This document shows positions 16,192 to 25,169 of a stretch of DNA of 64,000 bases, in pieces. The DNA lies in the NCBI RefSeq assembly GCF_003002815.1, contig NZ_PVTF01000008.1, forward strand, positions 248,001 through 312,000. The letters run 5' to 3'. The DNA comes from Umezawaea tangerina (lineage in GTDB: Bacteria > Actinomycetota > Actinomycetes > Mycobacteriales > Pseudonocardiaceae). The notes below the pieces were generated by a model. It worked only from the letters and a program-made list of their open reading frames with translations. It had not been told where the DNA came from and searched no databases. Each line of letters begins with the position of its first letter. Within the stretch, counting starts at the first letter, position 1. The position numbers and the translations under genes were made by a program.

Positions 16192-17070
16192 CTACTCCGG
16201 GGTCGTCGCGTGGTCGGCGAAAGCACGCGCGTAGGAGTCCGCGCAGCTCTCCGGGGTGGTCAGCGACGTGACCACATGACCGTCCACGCTCAGCGGCGGG
16301 TCGACCGGTAGCGCGCGCACGCGGCGCGAGACCAGCCCGGCGAGCTGCTCGGCGGGCAGCAGCGTCCAGGCCCTCGGGTCGGCGCCGACCTCGATCAGGA
16401 CGTTCACCGGGGTGCCGCCCGACGGCCCGGTCAGCGGACCCACCCCCGCCTGGCGCAGCGCGGACACGATCGCGTCGTGCAACGGCGGGTCGACGTCGCG
16501 CGAGGGCAGCCGCACGGCCGTGCGGTCCAGGTCGGCGAGCACGACCGCGGGGCGGTCGGCCGCCGGGTGGGTCTCGGACACCGCCACCCACAGGGCCTCC
16601 GACCACACCCGCACCGCGCGGACACCGGCCGTCGTCACCTGCCCGCGCACGAGCGCCAGGTCCAGCTCCCCGTCGCGGACTGCGTCGAGCCGCGCGGGCA
16701 CGGGCAGGTCCACGAGCACCGGTTCCGCGGGCCGCTCCGCCTCGCGCATGCGGGCGACACCGCGTTCCAGCCGGTTGGTGAACCCCGAGGCCACCCCGAT
16801 CCGCACCCGCGCCGCCGACTCACCCGCGACCACCCGCACGCGGGCCGCCACGGCCAGGGTCTCGCGCGCGGCCTCCAGCACCCGGACACCGGCCTCGGTG
16901 AGCCGCACGTGCCGGGGCGACCGGTCCAGCAGCACCACGCCCAGCTCGCGTTCCAGCCTGGCGATCTGCTGGCTCACGGCGGACTGCACGATGTCCAGCC
17001 GCTGGGCGGCCCGCCCGAAGTGCAGTTCTTCGGCGACGGTCACGAAGTACCGCAACGCCCGGAGCTCCAC
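16192..17070 (-). CDS. LysR-family transcriptional regulator
   Basis: The 292-residue protein begins VELRALRYFVTVAEELHFGR, followed by the helix-turn-helix LDIVQSAVSQQIARLERELG and a substrate-binding-like domain (VRIGVASGFTNRLERGVARM). GTG 17070 is chosen over ATG 17088 because GAGGAGG lies 6-12 bp ahead of it and because LysR proteins of this subgroup begin exactly at '(M)ELRALRYF'. It is divergent from an LLM-class oxidoreductase and probably regulates it. The frame ends in DSYARAFADHATTPE, a normal C-terminus. Confidence 0.9.
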   Translation of the reverse strand: MELRALRYFVTVAEELHFGRAAQRLDIVQSAVSQQIARLERELGVVLLDRSPRHVRLTEAGVRVLEAARETLAVAARVRVVAGESAARVRIGVASGFTNRLERGVARMREAERPAEPVLVDLPVPARLDAVRDGELDLALVRGQVTTAGVRAVRVWSEALWVAVSETHPAADRPAVVLADLDRTAVRLPSRDVDPPLHDAIVSALRQAGVGPLTGPSGGTPVNVLIEVGADPRAWTLLPAEQLAGLVSRRVRALPVDPPLSVDGHVVTSLTTPESCADSYARAFADHATTPE

Positions 17071-17155
17071 GGCGCCCTCCTCGATCACGAAATGTGATTA
17101 CTGCGGAGTCTAGGTGGGGCTGGTTCGGGCCCGCCGGGTCGACTGGGATCGACCC

Positions 17156-18031
17156 ATGCGCATCGGAACCGGACTGATCGGCCCAGCCACGCCCGCGGAC
17201 GTGGTGGAGGCCGCCGCGGACGCCGCCCACCGCGGCCTGGACAGCTTCTGGACCAACCAGAACCCCGGCGGGTGGGACCCGCTCACGCTGCTGGCCACCC
17301 TCGGCGAACGGCCGCCCGAGATCGGCACCTCGATCGTCGCGACCTACCCCCGGCACCCGGTGACCTTGGCGGCCGAGGCCGTCACCCTGCAGGCCGCGAC
17401 CGGCGGTCTGACGCTGGGCATCGGGCCCAGCCACGCCTGGTACGTGCGCGACCAGCTCGGCCTGCCCTACACCTCGCCCCTGCGGCACACCCGCGAGTAC
17501 CTCACCGTGCTGCGCCCGCTGCTGCGCGGCGAGCACGTGCGGCACACGGGGGAGTTCTTCACCGTCGACACCGAGCTGTCGGTCTCCGCACCGCCCCCGC
17601 CGCTGCTGATGTCGGCGCTCGGGCCGCGGATGCTCGACCTCGCGCGGGAGCTCGCCGACGGGGTCGTGACCACCTGGGTGACACCCGAGCTCATCGCCGA
17701 GCACGTCGTGCCCCGCGTCGGACCCGGCCTCCGCGTCGTGGCCGGGGTGATCACCCTGCTGACCACCGACCCCGACGCCGCCCGCGAGGCGCTGGCCGTG
17801 GACCTCGCCTTCGTCGGCGACATGCCCGCCTACCGCGCGTCGCTCGGTCGCGCGGGCCTGTCGAACCCGGCCGACACCGTCGTCGTCGGCGACGAGGCGA
17901 CGATCCTCGACGCCCTCGCCCGGTTCCGCGACGCCGGGGTCACCGACGCCGTCGTGACGCCCCTGGGCAGCGCGGCCGACCGGGCGCGGACCCTCGACCT
18001 GGTCGGCGCGTTCACGGCCACCGCGGGCTGA
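17156..18031 (+). CDS. LLM-class, F420-dependent-type oxidoreductase
   Basis: This 291-residue TIM-barrel protein starts MRIGTGLIGPATPADVVEAA and shows luciferase-like monooxygenase features: DSFWTNQNPGGWDPLTLLAT, PEIGTSIVATYPRHPVTLAA (the conserved 'gt.v...yprhP..lA'), LTLGIGPSHAWYVRDQLGLP and REYLTVLRPLLRGEHVRHTG. The subgroup normally uses coenzyme F420 as hydride carrier. The last 40 residues (DAVVTPLGSAADRARTLDLV) complete the barrel. It is divergent from a LysR gene. The substrate is unknown. Confidence 0.88.
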   Translation: MRIGTGLIGPATPADVVEAAADAAHRGLDSFWTNQNPGGWDPLTLLATLGERPPEIGTSIVATYPRHPVTLAAEAVTLQAATGGLTLGIGPSHAWYVRDQLGLPYTSPLRHTREYLTVLRPLLRGEHVRHTGEFFTVDTELSVSAPPPPLLMSALGPRMLDLARELADGVVTTWVTPELIAEHVVPRVGPGLRVVAGVITLLTTDPDAAREALAVDLAFVGDMPAYRASLGRAGLSNPADTVVVGDEATILDALARFRDAGVTDAVVTPLGSAADRARTLDLVGAFTATAG

Positions 18032-18037
18032 CCGGCG

Positions 18038-18676
18038 TCAGGCCCGCCTCGCGGTGGTGAGCGCGTCGAACCAGGTGGGCACCACCGCGTCGGGGTCGGG
18101 GGTGGGGCGGCGGTGGCGGATCGCGTCGACCCCCGCCGCCCGTGCCGCCGCGAGGTCCACGGGCAGGGTGCCCACGAACGCGCACGCCTCCGCGGGCGTG
18201 GCACCGGTCAGCACCGCCGTGGCGACCAGGTCCGGCGCGGGCGGCAGGACGGCCGGGTCGGACCCGCTCCGCCCCGCCACCCTGCCCACGTGCTCGACCA
18301 GCCCGTGCAGCACGAGGAACGCCCGGATCGCGCCCACGTCGAGCGAGCCGACCACGGTGATCCGGGTCCCGCCCGCGGCCAACGCGGCGAAGGCCTCGCG
18401 GACACCGGGCGTGACCCGCGCCGCGGCCACCAGCTCGTGCTCGATCCGGCACCACTGCGCGTACACCGCGTGCTCGGTGGCGGGGCCGATCGTCGCCGCG
18501 TAGGCCAGCACGGCGAACGGGTCCTCGGTCCGCACGACCTTCCTCGGCAACCGGTCCTCGGCCACCATCATCCGCAGCCGGGCGGCGACCGGCCCCCGCA
18601 CCAGCCCCTCGGCCACCGGTCCGTCCAACGCCACCAGCACGTGGTCCCGGTCCGCGAGCAGTTCCCCGGCACGCAT
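18038..18676 (-). CDS. HAD-like protein lacking all catalytic residues
   Basis: The 212-residue product (MRAGELLADRDHVLVALDGP) follows the fold of actinobacterial HAD phosphatases with a helical cap, and the alignment is easy by eye. However, motif I should read DxD and here reads VALDGPV, so the nucleophile is Ala. Motif II (VVGSLDVGAIRAFLVLHGLV) is kept in shape. Motif III normally has Lys before PSPHLV, but here it is LPPAPDLV. Motif IV (GDSxxD) is GTLPVD. It is probably a non-catalytic binder or a decaying gene. Neighbours on both sides are on the other strand. Confidence 0.75.
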   Translation of the reverse strand: MRAGELLADRDHVLVALDGPVAEGLVRGPVAARLRMMVAEDRLPRKVVRTEDPFAVLAYAATIGPATEHAVYAQWCRIEHELVAAARVTPGVREAFAALAAGGTRITVVGSLDVGAIRAFLVLHGLVEHVGRVAGRSGSDPAVLPPAPDLVATAVLTGATPAEACAFVGTLPVDLAAARAAGVDAIRHRRPTPDPDAVVPTWFDALTTARRA

Positions 18677-18785
18677 CGGATCCCCCTTCCCCCGAGGTCC
18701 AGCATGCCGCCGATCACCCGTCCTGTCAGGGGTGTCGGGCAGGATTGCGCCGATCACCCCGAGACCACGAGACCGAGGATCGACG

Positions 18786-19601
18786 ATGCCGCGACGGACC
18801 TCCACGACCCTGCACCACATCGAGGTGGGGGAGGGCGTCCCCGTGCTGGCGCTGCACGGGTGGACGCTGGACCACCGGGTGGTGCTGGGCTGCCTGGAGC
18901 CGGTGTTCGCCGGGCTGCCCGGCTACCGGCGGCTCTACCCGGACCTGCCGGGGATGGGGCGCTCGCCCGCGCCGGAGTCCGTGGCCGGGTCGGACGACCT
19001 GCTCGACGCCGTGCTGGACTTCGTGGACGACGAGCTCGGCGACGAGCCGTTCCTGCTGGTCGGCGAGTCCTTCGGCGGCTACCTCGCCCGCGCGCTCACC
19101 CGCGCTCGTCCGGAACGGGTGCTCGGGCTGGCGCTGGTGTGCCCGGTCGGCACGGCGGTGGACAGGACCGAGCGCGTCCTGCCGCCGCCGGAGGTGCTGG
19201 AGGACGAACCGGGGCTGCTGGACGGGGTCGACCCGCGAGTCGCCGAGGAGTTCACCGAGGACGCCGTCGTCCGGACCACCGAGACGCTGCGCCGGTTCCG
19301 CGAGGACGTCATGGTCGGCATCGAGCTCGCCGACGAGACCGCGTTGGCGCGCCTCGAAGGCAACCGGCGGCTGTCGCTGGACCCGGAGGGCGGGGCCCCG
19401 TTCACCCGGCCGACGCTCATCGTCGCCGGGCGGCAGGACTCCGTCGTCGGCCACGTCGACCAGTACGCCCTGCTGCCGCACTACCCGAGGGCGAGCTTCG
19501 CGGTGCTCGACCTGGCCGGGCACAACCTCCAGTTCGAGCGGCCCGAGCTGTTCGGGGCGCTGGTGGTCGACTGGGTCGACCGCGTCGCCCGCCACCGCTG
19601 A
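18786..19601 (+). CDS. Alpha/beta hydrolase
   Basis: This 271-residue hydrolase starts MPRRTSTTLHHIEVGEGVPV. It contains the oxyanion segment LHGWTLDHRV, the nucleophile elbow LVGESFGGYLAR (Ser near residue 95), the acid in IVAGRQDSVVGH and the catalytic His in LAGHNLQFERP close to the C-terminus. The fold matches small-molecule esterases, lactonases and C-C hydrolases, and the substrate cannot be told. A ribosome binding site GAGGATCGACG precedes the ATG. It converges with the PfkB kinase gene (7 bp gap). Confidence 0.88.
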   Translation: MPRRTSTTLHHIEVGEGVPVLALHGWTLDHRVVLGCLEPVFAGLPGYRRLYPDLPGMGRSPAPESVAGSDDLLDAVLDFVDDELGDEPFLLVGESFGGYLARALTRARPERVLGLALVCPVGTAVDRTERVLPPPEVLEDEPGLLDGVDPRVAEEFTEDAVVRTTETLRRFREDVMVGIELADETALARLEGNRRLSLDPEGGAPFTRPTLIVAGRQDSVVGHVDQYALLPHYPRASFAVLDLAGHNLQFERPELFGALVVDWVDRVARHR

Positions 19602-19608
19602 GCCGGAC

Positions 19609-20442
19609 TCAGGCCAGGTTCGGCGAGCCGAGGCAGTGGGCGGCGGAGGTCGCGGCGGCGGTGAGGGCCGCGGGCACGTCGGCGCCCGCGAGGTGGGCCA
19701 GCAGGAAGCCCGCGAAGAACGCGTCGCCGGCCCCGTTGGTGTCCACGACCCGTTCGACCGGGACCGCCGCCACCCGGTGGTGCACGCCGTCGGCCACCGC
19801 CATGGCACCGTCCGCGCCCAGCGTCGCCACCGCGACCCGGCACCCGGCCGAGGCGAGCAGGGCGGCCAGGTCGGCGCGGTCGGGCACGCCGTCGTCGTTG
19901 AGGAACAGGTAGTCGGCGGCGTCCAGGAAGTCCTGGTGGTAGGCCGAACTGCCGTCGTAGTCGTGCAGGTCGCACCAGACGGGGAGACCGGAGGTCGCGG
20001 CCAGCAGGGGGCGGGAGTGCTCGGCGAGGTCGATCACGACGGCGTCGGCGTCGGCCAGGGCGGCCAGCGCCCGGTCGTCGTGCCGGGGAGCCGTCAGCAC
20101 CGGCACCTCCAGGTAGATCGACACCCGGCCGCCGTGGGAGTCCATCAGGTTGAGGTGCTGCTCGGTCGGCCCGTCGGCGATCTCCGCGATCACCTCGACC
20201 CCGGCCGCCGCGAGGGTGTCCACGATCCTGCGCCCGTGGTCGTCGTCGCCCACGGCGGTCCGCAGGGTGACCCGCGCGCCGAGCCTGGCGAGGTTCAGCG
20301 CCTTGCCCGCCGACGTGCCGCCGATGGTCTCCCAGTGGCGCCGGGCGGACGCCTTGTGCGGACGGGCCTCGGGCAGCTCCTCCAGTTCCACCAGGCGGTT
20401 CCAGGACACCGGGCCCGCGACGAACACCCTCGGATCGGTCAT
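19609..20442 (-). CDS. PfkB-family carbohydrate/nucleoside kinase
   Basis: The 277-residue protein starts MTDPRVFVAGPVSWNRLVEL. The ribokinase-family signatures are present: GGTSAGKALNLARLGARVTL (first PfkB pattern) and VDTNGAGDAFFAGFLLAHLA (second pattern with the catalytic Asp and anion-hole GAGD). It would phosphorylate a sugar or nucleoside hydroxyl with ATP. It lies 14 bp downstream of the nitrosuccinate-lyase-like gene on the same strand, so it may be the last gene of the biosynthetic operon, though its function is not obviously needed there. Confidence 0.88.
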   Translation of the reverse strand: MTDPRVFVAGPVSWNRLVELEELPEARPHKASARRHWETIGGTSAGKALNLARLGARVTLRTAVGDDDHGRRIVDTLAAAGVEVIAEIADGPTEQHLNLMDSHGGRVSIYLEVPVLTAPRHDDRALAALADADAVVIDLAEHSRPLLAATSGLPVWCDLHDYDGSSAYHQDFLDAADYLFLNDDGVPDRADLAALLASAGCRVAVATLGADGAMAVADGVHHRVAAVPVERVVDTNGAGDAFFAGFLLAHLAGADVPAALTAAATSAAHCLGSPNLA

Positions 20443-20456
20443 CGGCCCATTGTGGA

Positions 20457-21851
20457 TCACGAACCGGTGTAGCTGCGGTAGCGCAGCAGCACCCGGTCCA
20501 CCAGCGGCCCGGCGGCCCCGGTGTAGCAGGCCGGGTCCAGCAGCTCGGCGAGGTCGGCCGCGGCCAGCTCGGGCGCCTCGGCGAGGACGTCGCCGAGCGG
20601 GACGTCCGCCGCCGCGGCGCGGAACGCGGCCCCGGTCAGCAGCGACTTGGCCTTCGCCTTGCCCACCAACGGGGTCAGGGCCACCGCGAGGCGTTCCGCC
20701 ACGATGGCGCCGCGGGTGAGGGCGACGTTGGCCAGCATCCGCTCGGGGTGGACCTCCAGGCCCTCGGCCAGCTCCACGGCGGCGAACGCCGCGCCCCCGG
20801 CCAGCCGCAGCGCCTCCCGCAACGGCTGCCACTCGGCGTGCCAGGCCCCGGCGGGGCGCTCGTCCTCGGCGACCATGGACTGCGCCAGGACCATCGCGTG
20901 GGCGGGCACCTGCCGGGCGGCCGACACGATCAGCGTCGACAGCACCGGGTTGCGCTTCTGCGGCATCGCCGACGACGCGCCGCGCCCCTCGGCCGCGGGC
21001 TCGGTGACCTCGCCGATCTCCGTGCGGGACAACGTCTGCACGTCCACCGCGAACTTCCCCAGCGCCCCGGTGACGAAGCTCAGCACCGCGCCGAGGTCCG
21101 CGATCGGCGTGCGCACGGTGTGCCACGGCAGCACCGGCTCGGCCAGGCCCAGCTCCTCGGCGAACGGCGCGATCAGCTCCACACCGCCCAGCGGCAGCCC
21201 GCCCTCCCGCTTCGCGTGCTCCCCGTAGGCGGCCAGGGTCCCGGCCGCGCCGCCGAGCGAGGCGGGCAGCCCGGCGGAGGCCACCGACCGGACCCGCGCC
21301 AGCGCGTCGAGCACGAGCTGCAACCACCCGGCGGCCTTGAGCCCGAACGTCGTCGGCACCGCGTGCTGCGCCAGCGTCCGCCCGGCCACCAGGGTGTCGC
21401 GGTGCTCCTCGGCCAACGCGGCCAGCGCGGCCGCGACCCGGCTCAGGTCGGCGTCGATCCCGGCCAGCACCCGGCGGGCCACCAGCATCGCCGCCGAGTC
21501 CAGCACGTCCTGGCTGGTGGACCCGCGGTGCACGTGCTCGGCCGCCGCCGGGTCGACGGTCGCGACGAGCGCCGTGAACGCGGGCACCAGCGCCACCACG
21601 GGGTTCGCCGCCGCCCGCGACGCGCGGGCCAGCGCGACCAGGTCCAGCCTGTCGGCCTCGGCGGACTTGGTGATCACCTCGGCGTGCGCCGCGGGCACCA
21701 TGCCGATCCGCGCCTGCGCCCGCGCCAGCGCGGCCTCGACCTCCAGCATGGCCTGCAACCAGGCCTCGTCGCACGTCGACGCCTCGGCGGGCGTCCCTGT
21801 CCAGGTGGGGGCTAGCAGTCCGGAGTCGGTCCCGGCGGCGGTTCGGCTCAT
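20457..21851 (-). CDS. Fumarase/aspartase-superfamily lyase, CreD-like nitrosuccinate lyase candidate
   Basis: This 464-residue protein belongs to the PcaB/adenylosuccinate lyase branch. EHVHRGSTSQDVLDSAAMLV contains the conserved 'STSQD' active-site region, and ASSAMPQKRNPVLSTL is the superfamily signature SSxMPxKxNP. In the cremeomycin cluster CreD, a member of this branch, releases nitrous acid from nitrosuccinate, and it is always paired with the flavin enzyme CreE. Here the upstream gene overlaps it by 4 bp and is a CreE-type flavoprotein. A true 3-carboxymuconate cycloisomerase is less likely because no protocatechuate genes are nearby. The function is inferred from family and context. 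Confidence 0.72.
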   Translation of the reverse strand: MSRTAAGTDSGLLAPTWTGTPAEASTCDEAWLQAMLEVEAALARAQARIGMVPAAHAEVITKSAEADRLDLVALARASRAAANPVVALVPAFTALVATVDPAAAEHVHRGSTSQDVLDSAAMLVARRVLAGIDADLSRVAAALAALAEEHRDTLVAGRTLAQHAVPTTFGLKAAGWLQLVLDALARVRSVASAGLPASLGGAAGTLAAYGEHAKREGGLPLGGVELIAPFAEELGLAEPVLPWHTVRTPIADLGAVLSFVTGALGKFAVDVQTLSRTEIGEVTEPAAEGRGASSAMPQKRNPVLSTLIVSAARQVPAHAMVLAQSMVAEDERPAGAWHAEWQPLREALRLAGGAAFAAVELAEGLEVHPERMLANVALTRGAIVAERLAVALTPLVGKAKAKSLLTGAAFRAAAADVPLGDVLAEAPELAAADLAELLDPACYTGAAGPLVDRVLLRYRSYTGS

Positions 21852-23740
21852 GCTGTGGCGCTCCTGTACGGGCTGTGGATGGTGAGCACGGCGCGGGCGA
21901 TGGCGTCGGCGTCCTCCAACGTGACCGATCCGACGCCGGGGCGGATGCCCGCCGCCGTCACCCAGTGCACGCCCTCGGTGGGCACGCCGAAGGCGAACCG
22001 CGCGGGGTGCGCGGCACCCGTGCGGTCGACCAGGCGGTACGGGCGCCCGGTCACGGCGAGGCCGCCGCTCTCGTAGCCCCCGACCAGGTAGGGCCGCGAA
22101 CGGCCGGTGGTGAGCAGGTAGCGCAGCAGCGGGTTCGCGCTGCGCCGCACGTCGACGTCGGGCAGCCGGGCCTCCACGAGCGCGCGGCAGCGGACCGGGT
22201 CGCCGGGGACCTCCTGGGAGTCCACCAGGAACACCCCCTCCGCGGTAGACCGGCGGATCCTGATCCCCGGCCCGACCGCGTGCAGCACACCGGCCTCGAC
22301 CAGGGCGATCATCTCCTCGACCCGCCGCGCGGGCGGGCCGATCGAGGTGAACGCGTTGAGCGGGCTGTACCAGCCCTCCAGCTCGTCGCGGTAGGACGTG
22401 CCGCTGATGCCGCCGTGGTCCACCACCAGCCGGATCTCGTTGCGCAGGTCCCGCAGCACGTCGAGCGCGGACTTGAGCGGGCTGGACAGGTTGCCCATCC
22501 TGGCCTGCCGCACGTCCTGGTGCAGGTGCTCCAGCAGCCACGCCTGGAACTCCTCGCGCCCGCCGAACACGCGGTCGCCCTGCGGGCGTTCGACCAGCGC
22601 CCAGTCCCACCGCTGCTCGACCGGGACGCCGTACTTCTCCAGCAGGGCGTCGTCCTCGGCCGGGTCACCGTCCACGAAGGACCTGGTGAACGAGTCCGAG
22701 TCCACGTCGCCGCTCGCCGCGCGGATCAGGATCCCGTAGTAGACGGCCCTGACCTCGCGGTCCACCAGCGGCCACACGGCCTTGCGGAAGCCCACCGGCT
22801 CCCCGGACCCGGCCCGCGCGCGCAGCCCGGCGATCACCTCCTCGGTGAGGAAGAACGGCTGGTGCCTGCCGTGCGCGCCCTTCTGGTTCTCCCCGCGGGC
22901 GTGGTAGGGGATGCCGCGGCGGGATCCCGCGTGCAGCACGGGTTCCAGCCCGGACGGCTCGTAGCGCAGCCCGTCGGCGACGCGGTGGAACCGCCCGCCC
23001 CGGCCGACGGTGAGCAGCGCCAGGTAGTCGAAGAAGTTGAGCCCGACACCGCGCACCGCCACCACCGTGCCCGGAGCGATCGCGCTCAGGTCGACGTCGG
23101 CGGGGTTGGCGGGTTCGACGTGGGCCAGCCGGTGCCGCCGGGCGAACCGCCGGTTCTCGTCCTGCTCGCGGCTGCGCGCGAGTGGACCGTGGCCCAGCGC
23201 CAGCACGACCGCGTCCAGGCCGGTGAGCCGAGAGCCGTCCAGCAGCGTCACGGTCTGCGTGCCGTCCTCGTCGTCGTCGACCGCTACCGCGGTGCCCGCG
23301 TGCACCGAGATCGCGACCGACCCCGGCGCGGTCGCGACCAGCCGCTGGAACACCCAGTCCAGGTACCGCCCGTAGAACGCCCTGGTGGGGTAGTCGTCCG
23401 GGCCGAGCGAGGACGCCTGGGAGGCAACGGGTTCCGCGCACTCGACCGCGCCCGCGACCACCAGCCGGGCCCACTCGTACAGGCTCGGCCCCGGCACCAC
23501 GGGCCCCTCGCAGGGCACGCTGTCGTCGGTGTACAGGCTGATCTGCGAGGTGACCGTGTTCATCAGCAGGTGGTCGGACTGGTGGGTGCGCCACACGCCG
23601 CCCGGCCCCGGCGGGTACGGGTCGACCACGTGCACCTCCACCGGGCGGCCGTCCGCGTTGGCGCACAGGCGTTCCAGCACCGAGGTCCCGCGCGGGCCCG
23701 CCCCGACCAGGCAGACCCGCAGGGTGGCCCGCGCGCTCAT
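21848..23740 (-). CDS. FAD-dependent N-monooxygenase, CreE-like aspartate oxidase candidate
   Basis: The 630-residue protein starts MSARATLRVCLVGAGPRGTS, a GxGxxG dinucleotide-binding fold at the very N-terminus, followed by HVVDPYPPGPGGVWRTHQSD (the 'GG.W' FAD motif). A second NAD(P)-type glycine segment is around TVVAVRGVGLNFFDYLALLT. It matches the FAD-NAD(P)-binding family that contains CreE, which oxidises L-aspartate to nitrosuccinate. The gene overlaps both neighbours by 4 bp (reductase upstream, lyase downstream), so the pair is made stoichiometrically. A general flavin oxygenase role cannot be excluded. ATG 23740 is chosen from the glycine motif position. Confidence 0.72.
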   Translation of the reverse strand: MSARATLRVCLVGAGPRGTSVLERLCANADGRPVEVHVVDPYPPGPGGVWRTHQSDHLLMNTVTSQISLYTDDSVPCEGPVVPGPSLYEWARLVVAGAVECAEPVASQASSLGPDDYPTRAFYGRYLDWVFQRLVATAPGSVAISVHAGTAVAVDDDEDGTQTVTLLDGSRLTGLDAVVLALGHGPLARSREQDENRRFARRHRLAHVEPANPADVDLSAIAPGTVVAVRGVGLNFFDYLALLTVGRGGRFHRVADGLRYEPSGLEPVLHAGSRRGIPYHARGENQKGAHGRHQPFFLTEEVIAGLRARAGSGEPVGFRKAVWPLVDREVRAVYYGILIRAASGDVDSDSFTRSFVDGDPAEDDALLEKYGVPVEQRWDWALVERPQGDRVFGGREEFQAWLLEHLHQDVRQARMGNLSSPLKSALDVLRDLRNEIRLVVDHGGISGTSYRDELEGWYSPLNAFTSIGPPARRVEEMIALVEAGVLHAVGPGIRIRRSTAEGVFLVDSQEVPGDPVRCRALVEARLPDVDVRRSANPLLRYLLTTGRSRPYLVGGYESGGLAVTGRPYRLVDRTGAAHPARFAFGVPTEGVHWVTAAGIRPGVGSVTLEDADAIARAVLTIHSPYRSATA

Positions 23741-24642
23741 CCGGACGCCAGCCCGCGCCGCCACGACACCGACGGCTTCCACCCGAGCCGTTCGCGGGCC
23801 CGGTCGGTGCTCGCGCCGCGCATCGCGGTGAGCTGGTGGTTGGTGAACCACCCCAGCACCCGCTGCGCCATCTCCGCGTCCAGCACCCGCGGCTCGGGCG
23901 CGCCCAGCATCCGGGCGTACTCCGGCAGCCAGGCCGCCCCCTCGGCCGGGTCGTCGTCGGCGATGTTGAACACTCCGGTCACCTCACTGTCCACAGCGGA
24001 CAGAGCGGCGGTCGCGGCGTCGTCGACGTGCAGGAACGACGTCACGCCCACGGCGTCCTCCGGCAACGGCATCCGACCGCGGCCGACCCTGGCGCCGAAC
24101 GGGCCCTCCGGGTCGTACTGCGTCCGGGCGCCGAACAGGGTGCCGTAGCGCAGGATCGTGCCCGCGATGTCGGGCGTGCCCAGCACCAGCCGTTCCAGCT
24201 CGGCCACGGCCTGCACCGTCCGCGCCCACGACGGGTCGGGCGCGTCCAGGTGCAGCGGCGCGTCCTCGTCCAGCACGGGCCCGCCGAGCGGCGCGGTGGC
24301 GAACGCGATGCTCTGCACCACCAGCTTCCGCGTGCCCGCCTCCCTGGCCGCGGTGATGAGGTTCGCGGTGCCCTCGGTGCGCAGCCGGGCCGTGGTCTCC
24401 ATCGCGTCCGCGCTCATCTGCCGCAACGCGGTCAGCTGGTGCACCACGACGTCCGCGCGGGCGGCGCGCAGCGCGAGCCGCACCGCCACCGGGTCCAGGG
24501 CGTCGGCCACCACGACCTCGTCCGCCTCGGCGGTCCGCGACCCGTCGCGGACCATGGCGGTGACGTGGTGGCCCCTGGCCCGCAGCAACGGCAGCAGGGC
24601 GCTGCCGACAAGGCCGGTCGCACCGGCGACGAGCACCCGCAC
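23737..24642 (-). CDS. NAD(P)-dependent epimerase/dehydratase-family (extended SDR) reductase
   Basis: The 301-residue protein begins with GTG: VRVLVAGATGLVGSALLPLL, an N-terminal GxxGxxG motif. It continues as an extended/atypical SDR (EGTANLITAAREAGTRKLVV, LRYGTLFGA, SFLHVDDAATAALSAV). The region where YxxxK is expected reads SWARTVQAVAELERLV, so the catalytic Tyr appears absent, as in atypical members. In the avenalumic-acid pathway an NADPH-dependent reductase of this broad class removes the diazonium group after diazotisation. A comparable role is an attractive guess. It starts 2 bp after the stop of the Cys-rich gene and overlaps the flavoprotein gene. Confidence 0.75.
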   Translation of the reverse strand: MRVLVAGATGLVGSALLPLLRARGHHVTAMVRDGSRTAEADEVVVADALDPVAVRLALRAARADVVVHQLTALRQMSADAMETTARLRTEGTANLITAAREAGTRKLVVQSIAFATAPLGGPVLDEDAPLHLDAPDPSWARTVQAVAELERLVLGTPDIAGTILRYGTLFGARTQYDPEGPFGARVGRGRMPLPEDAVGVTSFLHVDDAATAALSAVDSEVTGVFNIADDDPAEGAAWLPEYARMLGAPEPRVLDAEMAQRVLGWFTNHQLTAMRGASTDRARERLGWKPSVSWRRGLASG

Positions 24643-24644
24643 CG

Positions 24645-25169
24645 CTAGTCCCCTTCCGCCGGAGCGATCCGCATCAGCAGCCTGCACGCCGGGTCGCCGT
24701 GCCGCAGGCACCCCGTCGAGCAGTTCTCCACCAGGGCCACGCCGAGACCGTCCGACCAGCCCGCGTGCACCTCGGTGCACGGGCACTCGTAGCCCTCGGT
24801 CGACCCGGCCATCCGCACCATGGTGAGCGCGAAGTTCTGCCGGATGGTGATCTCCACCAGCTCGTCGTCGAGCACCTCCGACCGGATGTCGCGCAGCTCG
24901 TGGGGGAACATCCGGTCGGCGCACGCGTCGTAGCGCTGCCGCAGCTCCTCCATGTCCCGCGCGGGCTTCCCACCGAAGTGGCGCGCGACCTTGCGGCCCA
25001 CGGCCGTGGCCACGTACCGCAGCGCCTCGGCGTTGACCTCGTTCGCGACCTCCTGGCCGAACCGCTTGGCCACGCCCTGGTACCAGCGGGCGTCGTGCAG
25101 CCACCAGGAGCGGTAGACGTCCATCATCTCCGCACGGGTGGTGCTGTCGACCTCCTCCACCGCCGTCAT
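24645..25169 (-). CDS. Small Cys-rich protein, DUF6125/V4R-like
   Basis: This 174-residue protein starts MTAVEEVDSTTRAEMMDVYR. The first half is helical and resembles the L-2-amino-thiazoline-4-carboxylate hydrolase/DUF6125 group (WWLHDARWYQGVAKRFGQEV, ANEVNAEALRYVATAVGRKV). The second half ends in a cysteine cluster, YECPCTEVHAGWSDG, then VENCSTGCLRHGDPACRLLM, resembling the metal- or ligand-binding end of V4R domains. The function is unknown. It overlaps the AMP ligase by 4 bp, so it belongs to the pathway. Family placement is by eye only. Confidence 0.6.
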   Translation of the reverse strand: MTAVEEVDSTTRAEMMDVYRSWWLHDARWYQGVAKRFGQEVANEVNAEALRYVATAVGRKVARHFGGKPARDMEELRQRYDACADRMFPHELRDIRSEVLDDELVEITIRQNFALTMVRMAGSTEGYECPCTEVHAGWSDGLGVALVENCSTGCLRHGDPACRLLMRIAPAEGD

